The position numbers were made by a program, and so were the translations under genes. From NCBI GenBank assembly GCA_016165875.1, contig JABBOT010000010.1, forward strand, positions 11,973,003 through 12,037,002: 64,000 bases of DNA. The letters run 5' to 3'. The notes beneath the pieces were generated by a model, which saw only the letters and a program-made list of their open reading frames with translations, ran no database searches and was not told where the DNA came from. This DNA is from Acanthopleura granulata (Eukaryota; Mollusca; Polyplacophora; Chitonida; Chitonidae). The stretch's first letter is position 1. Every line of letters starts with the position of its first letter. This document shows, one piece after another, positions 22,086-33,747 of this stretch.

Positions 22086-23221
22086 TAGCGCTAAAACCTC
22101 CTGTTTATGGAGTAGAGCGGCAACGTAGTTTGCAAAGGGCGTTGAAATCCGATGAAACTGGAAAAGTTTGGTGAGACTCATGCTTTGGAACTTGGAAATG
22201 AGAAGTATGTAAAAAGATGTAGCTTAACATGCGGATAATGAGTCTGATTTTAGTTTTGTCTGTAGCGCAGTTTTCCTGTAAGTAAACAATTTCTATTCAG
22301 GTGACTTACTTTTGTCACCATATTATTAGGGCAACATAGTTTGCAAAGGGAACTGAACGCCTGTTATATGTCGCAGAGGGTAGGAGAAACGATATTTCAC
22401 GAACTGAGTTAAACGCCATCAAGCTGCCAGGAATTTTATACCTCTGAACATTAAAATGTTAGCATCGTTGTGCTGCTCTACTAGTGGTAGAAATATCACA
22501 ATGTCACAGGACAGTTTTGTACTGGGCAAAAGCTTAAAACTGTTTGTGAAGACTGTTTGTAAGTCAGTAAACTGCATGCAGTCCTAGTTTTATTAAAGAA
22601 ACTGGCCTTTGGGAATTTGACTATGAGCATTGTTTTACCGATTGACCACCTCAACAGGGAGTTGCATGCTTTGCTTACTAATAATTTACACCTTTTCTGA
22701 AGGAAAATAATTTAAACTCTTTATAGTAAGTGTCTATTTACACCCTTTTTAAAAATTATGTTGATCCATAAGCCTTTAGTTTTTTATGGTAATAATTCAC
22801 ACAATGTCCAAAGGTGTAATCTTACACCTATTGGGGCATACGTTTCGGAACAAGCCATTTAGACTCATTATGAATGTATTTTAAAACTGCTTTTGTTAAC
22901 AGTGTGCGCTTAGAAGTATAAGAACTCTTGATCCAAGTAACCTTTGTTGAAAGAGGGGCAAGGTGATCAGAACGCTAGTAGATAATATTTACATTCCGTA
23001 GCTTCTTTCACGGTTCTTCCCAACAAATATACGCTCGAGAAACTACTACCATATTTATTAATACGCTAGATATTGACTGATAAGTGAAGTATTCAGTACT
23101 TTTGGAGATTGCATGAAGCATTACATCTACTTTCATAAATATGAACATGAAAAACACGAGAAAAATTCCCTGCAAATCACAAAACCCCAAACATTCTTAC
23201 CAGCTCTGCATTGCAAATATT

Positions 23222-23330
23222 GTTGTTTTTATTTATTTGATAGGTGTTTTACGCCATACTTAGGAATGTTTCCCTTATACAACGGCGCCCAGCAGTATGA
23301 TCGGAGGAAATCAACGACCATCTTGCGGTA
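23222..23330 (-). mobile_element. SINE-A tail fragment
   Basis: TATTTATTTGATAGGTGTTT, TACGCCATACTTAGGAATGT and GGCGCCCAGCAGTATGATCG match the first 100 bases of the complete minus-orientation SINE at 28191. The tRNA-like head is absent. Confidence 0.7.
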
Positions 23331-25756
23331 GTAACTTGTATTGTCAGTATTACGTAAGAGAACAAATGGACATAAACCAAACTTTTTTCATTTGCACTTT
23401 ATTCTTCAAATATGAACGTTCAGTGACTTTATTTGAAATCAACACAAACCTGTTTAAAAATGATTTTGCCAAATTCGAAGCGCGTGGATTATGAAGGTGC
23501 CATATCGGCGAATTAATGCTGTTTCTTGGTACATGCCCTCCGAATGAGTTTGTCTTCATTTCATCCGTCTGAATTCTCTGACGCTATGTAAATAATCAAG
23601 CGATCACAATGTAAGTAAACTGAGAAAATGCACGCATTTAATGGCCACTATTGTATTGAAATCAAATGATAAAAGTAATAATAAGTACTATTAAACTGGT
23701 CTCACAAAATGCATGACAAACTTTTGCGAGTAATTTTCGGAAAATTTGCATATGAGTTGCGTTCAGTAATAACATGTTTCTTTCGGAAAATCGAGTGTGT
23801 ATGTATATATGTATGTGCGTATATATCCTTGGATTTTACGTCGTACTCAGAAATAAGTGATGTAACGACGAGGAGTCCATAGAATGTATAAATGCTGTGT
23901 CTCCCTGTGGCAGTGCGGGTCCACGCCGCCAAAGTCCTGCCTGCACTGGAAAATCATGCGTAAGACACCATTCATGACACCCCACCCAAACCTGTCCTGT
24001 TTACTTACTCTAAAATCTCTGCGGAGCGCCAGGCAAGGAAGCAACAAGTATCATTTTTAAAAGTCTTTGGTGTGGCAAAAATCTTCTATACATGGAAAAA
24101 AAGCTGTATCGTCGTTTAACAACATGTATATGTATACAAGAATATATTTCTCCATATTCTCTTTGTTATATTGATGCCATAATTAAGATATTATCAATGT
24201 TTATACACAAAGCTTTTAAAATAAAATTTAAAATACTTTCACGTGATTGTTTTGAGCCTTTTCCAGCGATTGTTCAACATGCTGTCTAATACCTAACTAT
24301 ATTGAGTACACGTATAAGCTTCTGGACCAGTAGGTGCAACGCATTAATGGTCTATCACATCATATATTTCAACTGCAGTTCAGAGGCTCCATTTTTGTCA
24401 AAGATGTGCAGTTTTGTGTCAACATGACCCAGCAGTTGTTATTGTTATTGATCAGTTAGACGAGTGATATTTGCGTTGTACATAACTGCCTACTCAGATA
24501 ATATGCACACTGCATAAAATCACATCGAGGATAAATCATTTTAAACAATGAGCAGTAATCATTAGCACAGTTTAAGGAGAATAATTCTCAAATAGTTTCC
24601 TTCGGTAATCAAAAAGGCTTGCTTAGTCCTGTGATAAATAGCAGTGGAATTTAATAGGCAGGTGTCTTAGCAAATGCTTTTTACCCTTTTTACATTCATT
24701 GAACAATTGAATACAATGTTACTTTGTGTAGCCCAAAATATTGATTACATATGTTTATTTATATATATATATTTCGAAAGCTTAACTTCTGATTTCAAGA
24801 AAGCTTATAAAATTTATCGAACTTTAATGTTATTCAGAATAAAGAGAGAGTTGGAAAAAATTCATAGCTGTTTTTCAAAATGTTTCATTTTCCTCTATTT
24901 TCAAAATTTTCCTTGCGCAAGTTGTAGTTTACTATTTAAACTAAAAACCAGTCCCACAGATTTTTACTATTCATCTCAGATTGTTCTGAACGATCACTTA
25001 AAGTTAATACTTTCAGACATTTAAAACGTTTCTGAAAGTTTGATATTCCTTTACTAATATCTCTAACACAAGGAAAGATATCAAAAAGCTGTGGAAATGG
25101 TTTACTTAATTGATGGATATGAAACTTGTGACCTAAAGCTGGTATAGTTTGTTAACTACGCTGTGTTTGTATTGCGCTCGCCTGCTTGAACATCTGGATG
25201 TTGCACATTTCGCTGTTCGAAACCCGAAATGGTCTCCGTCAGGTTTCAGCATTGATCATGTGCTATATCCAGAAAGTCAGACCGTTAATAACGATAACAC
25301 TGTTACCGCTATTTTTACTTCTAAATGGCATCTGCGAATCTAATGTATTCAGTCAAGGGAGTTTGTCATTTGTGATCATCAGAGCAGTAGCGCAAGTTCT
25401 CGACAAAACATACCGGTCACCTACCTCCTACATTTGAATGGAGTTTGTTGGTTGGGGTCTAGCGGATTGGCATTGCTGGCTACTTGGTACTGGACCCTGA
25501 GGTAGCTGGTTTGAAACTTTGATTGCTGTCACCCAATTTAAACACTGATCTGTGTAGATTTGATCTGTATTCATGGACCCGGAGCTTCGGTTTAATATTT
25601 GATATATTTGGAAGATTGAAAATTTGGATTTTCCTTTGGTTGTTTGCGTCACAGTAGTTATTTCAGGCTTAGACAGTTTGCTGGAATGAATTCTGGGTAA
25701 GTTGTTTCATGGGTGCAGTGGTGTCATTCATTTTACGATGGAGATATAAGGGAATT

Positions 25757-25839
25757 TCATGTTTGTCTCATGAGGTACCAGCCGTTGTAACCATCTGTTT
25801 TGATTGAGGGCACCTCATTTTTATCACGCAACTGCCTGT
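25757..25839 (-). CDS. Exon 5 (terminal) of the secreted-protein gene
   Basis: Acceptor TAACTTATTGCAG ends at 25840. Entered in phase 1, the frame reads RQLRDKNEVPSIKTDGYNGW and ends YLMRQT before TGA at 25759-25757. No canonical AATAAA was found in the next 150 bases; an ATTAAA lies at about 25590. Confidence 0.68.
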
Positions 25840-28800
25840 CTGCAATAAGTTAATGGCGATCTGTTTGCTGCTAAATAAAACAGGGCGTTTAAACGGCAAA
25901 AATTCTGGGAGAGATAAGCATTTAACGTGTCGGGCTCAGTTGTATTAATATACTTCACGGTTAAGGTAAACAGTGTAACTCCATCAAAACCTTCTCACCT
26001 TCTCCAGTGAGAGGGCCTTCTTCTCAAGAGACTTTTCCTTCAAGGCAGCACCCAGTTTTAATACCTGCTGATTATTGTGTGTTAAAAATATGCTTTACCT
26101 GAACTGCATGCCTCGTCTATATCGTCTGCAATTTCATTGATCCTATCCACTATTCTTGTTAATGTCCGGTTTGTTCGACGGCTGATGCAATCGGGAGTCT
26201 AAAACAAGCATGTACACAATAGGCTGGACAACTTGCTAAACTTGTACACTTCAGGTTTTAAACTTTGTTTATTACACGGATTTTCTTCTTTATAAACGAC
26301 CAAGTACCCTGTAAATGAACTGTGTACGAATTTTCACATCCACAATGTATCTGTATCAGTGGTATACATATTGTGTATCACAGATACACACAAATAGTTT
26401 GGCATGAAAAGATATCTTCACAACAAGATATAATGGATAACACCTAAAGCCCACCTCACAACGTGAATGCCAAACTACACTTTTCAAACATTTGATGTTT
26501 GTAAATAGAGTGTGGAAAACAAGTATGGTTTGTGTGGTTGGTGGCATACATAGTTATTTAGAAACTGATGTTATGGCTGTAACTAAAACCGTGGCGTTAG
26601 ATTTACCTTACAAACCCGATTAATGTTTAAGGGAAGATAAATAGAATATAAAGCAATTCTTTTCTGAAGAGAAATTCCAACGCCCACACAGATTAATCTG
26701 TGTTTTGACCTATTGTTAACAAGTAAGACGAAGGAGCCACTGACAGCTGGTTCATCACCTTTCACAAAGGCTGTGTAAAACAAATGTAAAATAACGAGTT
26801 TTCAAGGCAAACAATATGGTAGTTTTTATTCCGCATAACTTTACGTACTTTCTTAGTTTTTTGATGGTTTGTGTTCTTTGTCTTTCTTGCAAAGTTAGCT
26901 TACGATTTCGGTTTATGCCTTGTATACGAACGTCGATTCCGAATAGGTTTACAAACTTAATAATAAATCGTATCGCCAAGCTTGTCGTAATCAATATCAA
27001 AATAAATGTGCGCATTAACTTTTAGATATTAAGCTATACCAGGGAGAATGTGCAAGGCAATGAGAGAAATTGCCTGTTGGTGCAAAAAAAGGCTAATGAA
27101 AATCACCTGAACGTCACGCCAAATTCAAGACCCGAACATTGTTGTGCTAGAATACGAAGACCGAAGGAAGTGATCTTGTTATGACACTTATATTTGTCTA
27201 CATTTAATGGATTGAAGACAAAGTCGCATCCAGGGTTTGTTCGATATGCTTAGAGCTTCGAAGCATATTGAAAACTGCGTTTTATGCGCGTGCGGTGCAA
27301 TGAAGAATGTATATATACACTTCCTATTGGTCATTAAGGCTGAGTATCAGGCCCTGGTGACGAACCGGATCCAGAATTTTAAGATACGATTTCCTTTAGG
27401 AACCGTAAATGATGGATCCATTTCTCGAACTTATTGAGACAAGGCTGCAATTGACGCTCGATGTTATTCATATTTTAATGCGACAGCATATAAGGAAGCC
27501 ATCAACATATAAGAACTCTCTGCGCCAGATTCTAATGTTGTTGCGTGGTTATAATTTTTTATGCTGAATAATGTTGGCGATAAAGAAATGACACTAAATA
27601 ACAATATTAAAATAATATGAGTCTTACCACATGACCCCCACACTCCCTGACAGCTCGCAAAGCAACTCGTCTGGATCTCTTAAACAGTTTCGCCAACTTC
27701 TGGACTTTAGCCTCTGGGATACAATCTGGCCCGCATGACATTGAGCTTTCCACCGCACATGGACAGCATGTTGCAATTTCGTTAAAGAAATTCCGCACAC
27801 TAGAGAAGAAAGAGGAGATCAGAATAACATTTACTGTGATATTCATTTTTCATAACGGAACCGTGAAAAAAATTGCATTGCGCCAAAAAAATGTGATAAA
27901 TAAATTCTCTTTTTTTTTCGACATTCCAAAAAATAAGAACTGAAATACTATGTCCCTTCCGCAGTTCCGTACATATGCTATGCGTCATTGTTTTCCAATC
28001 AGACATATTTGTGACTATTTTCTTTCCCATTAAGGCTTAAGGTCGACACACACGGGACCTTAAGATCGAGATCAACGCGACTGTTGCATCGGAGAATAAT
28101 CGGCCGTGTATGCGAAATAACGGTGCGGTTTTTAGCGACTGAGAAAAAAATCAGCTTTGCCACCACAACATCATGGTTTATCGCAGAATATACATTTATT
28201 TACTTATTTCATTAGTGTTTTACGCCGTACTCAAGCATATTTCACTTATGGGGGGAGCCCAGCAGTATGGTGGGAGGAAAGTGGGCAGAACCCCGGGTGA
28301 ACTCCATGACTATCCGCAGGTTGCTGGCAGGCCTTCCCACGTACGGCCGGAGGGGAAGCTCACAGGAACCGCATTGGTGGGAGATCTCTGGATCTTTGCG
28401 CTGCCCTAGCGCCAAGCCGACTGAGCCACTGGTGCCCCTATCGCAGAATAAACAGTGAGAAATGTTTATGGCAACCCGATTCTCTTTCACAACGAACAAG
28501 AAATCGAGTGCGATAAAAGCTAACATGAGATCTAATCTAACAATGGCTCCACGAGTTTAGCTGACACCAGATTTAACTGTGTACTAACGTAAGGAGCTGC
28601 GTGTAAACTCCACCCATAATTGTGTGATGCCCGATGAGCTCACAGTTCAACCCCAAATTGCGGTCATTAAATTTTAAATAAAACCCTTTCCAGGTACATG
28701 TATGCATTGATTTACATATCATCATTCAATAAGTTTCATGTTCCGATTAAGAGGTAGAGTAAATCCGTGGTGCTTTGACCAAAAAGTCTTTGCTTCGGTA

Positions 28801-31800
28801 TAATTGCGCCATGTTTATGCATAGAATTTCGCGAATGAATCAAATATTCTGACACACGAAGCGGTGAAGTGTTTGCATATTAAGAAAGTTGGTGACGGTT
28901 CCAGTCAATCACCAGGTCGTGTGACGATGGGAATGGCAGAGGGAAATGGCGATCAACCCGACAAAGTGAAGCAATCTGTCACGCCGTAATTGCTTCATTT
29001 GATACATACTGCTATAGTGTAGACCTGTGGTATTTGTTATGAAACACCCCTTTACGAGTTGATTGTGCACAGAAACCAGTTTTACGCATTGTAGAGCAAA
29101 TAAGGTCGTTGAAAACCTAATGTCTGCTGCCGTTACTCAGATATTTTGGAACTATCGTTTGATACCATAAGTGTGACAGATTTGTCAGTGCTGCTCGAAC
29201 GATATCTTGTTTTCACGTTTTTAAGAAATGCTTGAAGATGAAGCTAAAGAAGCCACATAAAATTATGTCTGGACATGGGAAAATGCAGCCACCGTTATAC
29301 CATCACGGGTCACAACCAACGTCCAACAACTCGCTCATCGGTTGCCTCGCAAACGGCGGAGACGTGGGCTTTTTTGCGTCACCTTACACGACAAGCTTGC
29401 TTGGAAGTAAGAAATTCCGTTTAGGAAAGCAATGATTCACTTCAAGGTTATATTAACCAAAGTTCCTTATAAAGCATTCGGGCGAAATATCAGTTGGGCG
29501 AGAGGGTGCCTCAGGACCAGCCAATCATCAGTCACGAGTGTCCTCTCCAAAAAGCATCGCAACCCACCACTAGAAGTTGGAAAATTTTGAGGCTGTTCTA
29601 TTCGTCCGCCTGTGTAATACACATGGTGCCACTCGAAGAGACCAAGCAGTTTCGTGGAGACCTGGTATTGGGAATTCTCGTGTAACAGTTTTATTCCCAA
29701 CGGGAGTATATCTCGAAAATGTGCTGTATGTGAAGCCCAATACGGCATCGAGCATGTCTTAGTCGGCTTTGTTCACTTTGTACGCTTTGTTCATATTCGC
29801 CAAGGGCAATGGACTCTATATTTGAATTATTGGACAGCATTTACGCTATCATGTATAATTTTAATCTATCTAATTATTTCAGAAAACAAAACTTGTATAC
29901 ATCTCCATAAAATTTCCTACCTTTTATATTTATTTTAAAATATTGTGGTTTTCCATATTAAGCTGAGGTTTAGAGCTAACGGGTTTGTAAACAAGTCTAT
30001 TTTCTTTGTTTTCGGATGTTCTCATTTCGTTCGAGAGAAACTCATTGATTTCTGATTTTGAACATGTCTGCGTCGGCTGAAATACTGCTGACGTGGGGTT
30101 AAGCCGTAATAATCTATTCTATTAATCCGTCGCACCCGGGATAGCCCTTGGTCGGCCATTAGCCAAGTTATCCTACACAGCTGCGACATTATACTGTTAT
30201 CTCGTAGGTCCCACTAAGCTTTAGTAGCGGTTACAAAATGGAAATAGATGTTTGAATTTCTTCTAGAAAATTAAGTTTATCAGAGAGTGCTTGCGTGAGG
30301 TATACCCAAGAGAAGGACACACTACCTGAATTATTCGATGAACGCAAACCAAGTACACATTATAATTTCATTTACACCACTATCCCGCTTCGCTTCAGAC
30401 TTTCGTGCTACAACTAAAAGCCCCAAAACGGTGCGCATGTAGATCTGTACATAGTTGTGTAGTTTAGCAATTAACACATCCCTAAGTTTTCAGATACGTG
30501 AACACAGTCGGCGGTTTAGCCCACCCAAAAATATGGATTATTAATTGTTGCAGGGTGTCTCATATATTTTGCTTTTTATCACAACATTTTGAAAGAACAT
30601 TTTGATTAGTGGCAGTACAGCCCTATTAGTTGGATGTGTCATTGCCCTGTGCCGTAAGTCAACAATGGAAGCTGCATTAATTATTTCGTGAAAATAGTAA
30701 AAAAGCAGGACTTGGAAGAGAATAACACACTACCAAAAAGCAATCATGATCTTGTCCGTTTACTATATGGAAATACGCAAATAGGCATACTCACGCACAG
30801 AAACTATTGGCACGTAGTGAACAACTAGCGGGGAAATATTCAACACACTCGCAGCATTCGTTTTCACCTCCTTCGCCAATAAATGATCCACAGCCATCAA
30901 TTTCGTTGACACAGAAAACTTGTGATTCAGAACCCTGTGTGTTGTACGGCAGCGCCAGACACACACATATGAAAGAAAATATTCCAAAAGTCCTGCAACA
31001 AACAAGCAAATTTAGATTATATTAAACTTTACAAAGGGATTACATGAGAAAACAGCTTCAGACAGTCAGTGCAACACTTAGAGTATATCTGGTGTACAAC
31101 GCAAACCATATTATTTGGTATAACCAACGCCCATGGTATGCCCCACCGGTGGCGTTCCCAGAGAATGTGGACGGCTCCCCAATCTGTTAGTTGAACGTGG
31201 TCACTATCGACCAAATCTGTCCTCGTACACAGATGAAAGAGCGTTAAAACTTATTTGCAAATTTGGTCTATAATATTTTTGTTCATTTTGTTCTCAAGAG
31301 AAAACTGTACGTGAAAATATTATTTAGTATACTGTTCCAAATAAGGATGTGATGCAAGTCTGATAAACTTATCTGAATGTAAATTTGATGGATATACCCA
31401 ACAGATGCATTTAGCCTGAATTATCATTATATTTGTGTACATATTAAACATATAAATAAGATCCAAATCCTGACAGAACACATTTGTTAGCTGAAAAGGA
31501 CAAATCCTGCTGAGAAAATGTTTGTTAAACATGTGTAACATCATCATTTATAACATTATTACGTTACATTATTGACCATATATACCAAACGATGGTCCCA
31601 AATGCCCACTATAGAAAGAAATATTTTCAAATGTCTTTTTCTCCTTGAAAAAAAAACAAAAAAAAAAACAAGATGATATGTACAACATAACTTTTCACAC
31701 TGGTTCATCTGAACTTTACGTAATTTTTATGTTCTCCCCACCTTTAATTTTGACCAGCATATTTAACTTGTTTGCCTTAACCACAATAACATCGACTGGA

Positions 31801-32788
31801 CGTAGTCACGTTGATCACACCTATCCAATACCTTGGCAGGTTGGTATCCCCATATCCATCTTTACAAATAACTACGCCATGGCTAAAACAGAAATTTTTA
31901 AATGAAATGACATTTATTGCAACAAACAGGATTCCACAAATGGACGATACAACTGATGCGTTGGTTAATGACACTGACGCAGCACAATATTCAACAGAAT
32001 TTGTCAGTATTCCACCGCCTTGTCTAAAACCAACAGTGAATAAAAAGTTCTTTGATGTACCGCACCGCCTGCATTTCTCCACACTTCAATCTTGAAAAAC
32101 TGTCACACACCTAGGTTCTTGATGGATCCTGCTACCCTGAAATGGCCCAGGGTGCATCGGTGTTCAAGGAATGTTATCACGAGAGACCCCATTGTTTAAG
32201 ATTATGCAACATTCAGACTAAGCTGTGCCTTAGAGCAATAGAGCTAACACAACATGCATTGCTTTTGCAAGAACTTGTGCAGTTACACCACTGCCTTTCG
32301 CCTGAATAAAGCACGCATCTCTTCTGTCCTGTCCATCAGTGGTATGGTTCAGTGTATAGCAGCCTAACTTAACTGCACGTCTGTGTCATTCATCCCACAG
32401 ACATGTAGAATATATTTGTAAAGTGAACAAGTTTTATCCATGGCAGCATTCTCCCGTGGTATCCCTGTCTGGAAAATAAGAAAAGAGTAATCAAGGACAA
32501 TGTAGCGAAATTTTGCTTTTATGACTGATGTGTTATATTGGCAAGGAAATCAACTGTCGCCGGATGGGAGTAGGAAATCATTGCAAATCGCCAGGAATTC
32601 TTAACGATAAGGGGTTTTTTAAAATAAAGAATATATCTCAAAAAAGTGAGACATTCAAGGTTATATTTTTGTTTCCTTCCGAATTGCACTCATTTGCCCA
32701 TTTCATATTACTACGTCAAGAGGGTGCCTGTATGTAAAGAATCCTAAAATAATAAATACACTTACATTCACCCCGATCTTCTCTCCAT
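25757..32788 (-). CDS. Five-exon gene for a secreted cysteine-rich protein, unidentified family
   Basis: Exons on the minus strand are 32788-32772, 30992-30795, 27799-27628, 26198-26099 and 25839-25757. Phases 2-2-0-1 fit at every junction. The coding length is 17+198+172+100+83 = 570 nt, or 189 residues plus TGA. The start sits in CGCCATGGAG, a near-perfect Kozak context. Residues about 1-25 form a signal peptide (MERRSG, then FGIFSFICVCLALP). The mature part has 15 cysteines: 7 in exon 2, 6 in exon 3 and 2 in exon 4. Exon 3 also has a furin-like KRSRR site. Exon 4 is helical with an N-R-T sequon. The architecture suggests a secreted signalling, defence or matrix peptide, but I recognise no family and assign no function. 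Introns are 1779, 2995, 1429 and 259 bp and contain a SINE and LINE scraps. Confidence 0.72.
26099..26198 (-). CDS. Exon 4 of the secreted-protein gene
   Basis: Acceptor ACATGCTTGTTTTAG ends at 26199 and donor GTAAAG starts at 26098, preceded by TTCAG. Only the phase-0 frame is open. It encodes TPDCISRRTNRTLTRIVDRI and an acidic helix ending DEACSS. Phase 1 out. Confidence 0.75.
26583..26783 (-). pseudogene. LINE endonuclease scrap in intron 3
   Basis: The minus-strand frame DEPAVSGSFVLLVNNRSKHR, then VGVGISLQKRIALYSIYLPL, aligns by eye with the EN blocks at 19880-20045 (CGGSSVFLRNNVI, VRVSLSETITLYSVHVP). It is more diverged than the other copies. It lies inside the third intron of the secreted-protein gene. 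Confidence 0.45.
27628..27799 (-). CDS. Exon 3 of the secreted-protein gene
   Basis: A strong acceptor (GATCTCCTCTTTCTTCTCTAG) ends at 27800 and donor GTAAGA starts at 27627. Phase 2 in, phase 0 out. It encodes VRNFFNEIATCCPCAVESSM, more cysteines, then a basic helix with KRSRRVALRAVRECGG. Confidence 0.78.
28179..28450 (-). mobile_element. Complete SINE-A with 12-bp target-site duplication
   Basis: The body (28191-28438) is in minus orientation: tail (TTTCATTAGTGTTTTACGCC), central domain, and tRNA-like head read on the other strand as GGGGCACCAGTGGCTCAGTC with a B-box-like stretch. TATCGCAGAATA occurs at both 28179-28190 and 28439-28450, a perfect 12-bp target-site duplication. It sits in intron 2 of the secreted-protein gene. 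Confidence 0.88.
29290..29620 (-). mobile_element. LINE 5-prime module scraps
   Basis: ATCACGGGTCACAACCAACG and ATCGGTTGCCTCGC at 29300-29350, and CAGGACCAGCCAATCATCAG with TCGCAACCCACCACTAGAAG at 29512-29575, resemble the module at 36540-36600 and 1720-1790 (minus orientation). They are short and rearranged. Confidence 0.4.
29590..29940 (+). mobile_element. LINE 3-prime end fragment
   Basis: The bases at 29660-29690 (GGGAATTCTCGTGTAACAG) match the tail-protein region at 47898-47925 and 21040-21065. The stretch CCCAATACGGCATCGAGCAT follows, then GACTCTATATTTGAATTATT as at 38655. It is a 5-prime-truncated LINE tail on the plus strand, in intron 2 of the minus-strand host gene. Confidence 0.6.
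30795..30992 (-). CDS. Exon 2 of the secreted-protein gene
   Basis: Acceptor TTTGCTTGTTTGTTGCAG ends at 30993 and donor GTGAGT starts at 30794. The exon is symmetric (phase 2 in, phase 2 out) and encodes the signal-peptide core FGIFSFICVCLALP. The first cysteine cluster follows, including FCVNEIDGCGSF, ECCECVEYF and ASCSLRANSFC. Confidence 0.75.
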
Positions 32789-32940
32789 GGCGAGTGCTAT
32801 GCGTTTAGAACTCTTCTGGGAAGGTCAGCCAGTTTCATAACTTCAGCGGTCGGTGGATCTGCGACGGTAAATATTAAAACATCGGTGACATCTACCATCG
32901 CAGTCGATTTCAGGTTGTTTTTAACGAAGCAGAAGGACGT
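32772..32940 (-). other. Exon 1 of the secreted-protein gene (5-prime UTR plus start)
   Basis: ATG is at 32788-32786; six codons are begun before the donor GTGAAT at 32771. An acceptor-like CATGTATTTCAG ends at 32941, so the 152 bases upstream of the ATG may be a 5-prime UTR exon body with another exon before it. A second donor, GTAAGT, lies 6 bases further on at 32765 and would retain an in-frame TGA. The UTR stretch happens to be open in one frame up to a TAG at about 32798. Confidence 0.5.
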
Positions 32941-33747
32941 CTGAAATACATGTGTTGTTTAAGTATTGCATTATAAATCTTGTATGATTAGTGAATGCCA
33001 CTTGTTTAACTGTGGCCATGTATTCTAGAAACCCCAGCTGTCAAAGTTTACACTGCAGGAAATATGTCATCCCAGCTCGATTTTTTTTTTGAGCGTGGGT
33101 GAATTTCGTAACATCTCTATTTTTCAAGCCATTCGTGAATAAGACATACTTTCAATTCCAAAACAGTATCTCAGTGACATGATATTTAGCTCTGTGCACG
33201 ATAAACTTTCAACATTTGTAGCTTTTCACGCTATCATAAATCAGAATAATTAAATCTTTTCCGATCTTCGAAAAGAAAAATGTGCTTTGTGAATTAACAT
33301 ATATTACGAATATTAAATGAATTTTCCAAGAAAACATTTCAGGGGTTTAGTTATTATAATTTCATCATTTGTGCATATATCCACAACAGCTTAAACAATA
33401 ATATACACCCAAATAAAGAAATGCTCTGTAAAGAAATTATTTCGTCATCTTTGTGGGCCCATATCACGACATAGCTTTGCAATGTATGTCCCGGTTTGTA
33501 CATCAGGATTGCGTAATTTTAAGAGAAGTTTGATGTTCTTCCAAATAACATTTCATGCCTTCAAATTGTGAATCTCGTTTAAACACTTCATCTCTCAAAC
33601 GTTAGTAGCCAAGAGAAGCGTACATTTTCTTCAGAAAAGGAGAAATAAAAATAAAATGTTGGATGATAAGCTCTTAGCAGGGCCACATTTTAGTGCATGG
33701 TTGTCTCTGCTTCTGTTGCAAACGCGATCACTTCACCATTGATAAAT

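Larger units (their letters stand above)
21421..25148. other. Mostly AT-rich interval, no firm gene
   Basis: It contains a SINE tail at 23222-23330, a SINE-like stretch at about 23825-24070 and low-complexity AT runs near 24740-25020. A weak minus-strand open frame (22085-21715) is listed separately. Confidence 0.4.

Noticed and set aside
24674..25024. 116-codon plus-strand frame rich in Phe, Leu and Ile
   Set aside because: It is AT-driven low complexity, with no splice or homology support.
25149..25340. tRNA-like SINE with GTTCGAAACCC
   Set aside because: The B-box-like phrase and a TTTCAGCATTGATCATG block suggest another SINE, but no second copy was found in the window.
31777..32482. Open frames on both strands plus an acceptor (CTTATTTTCCAG) at about 32471 inside intron 1
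   Set aside because: The acceptor is good, but no frame joins to exon 1 beyond about 25 codons and the two strands compete. It may be a cryptic or alternative exon.
32798..32940. Open frame TSFCFVKNNLKSTAMVDVTD and on, upstream of the start codon
   Set aside because: It ends in TAG 10 bases before the ATG and fits better as 5-prime UTR. An upstream ORF cannot be excluded.
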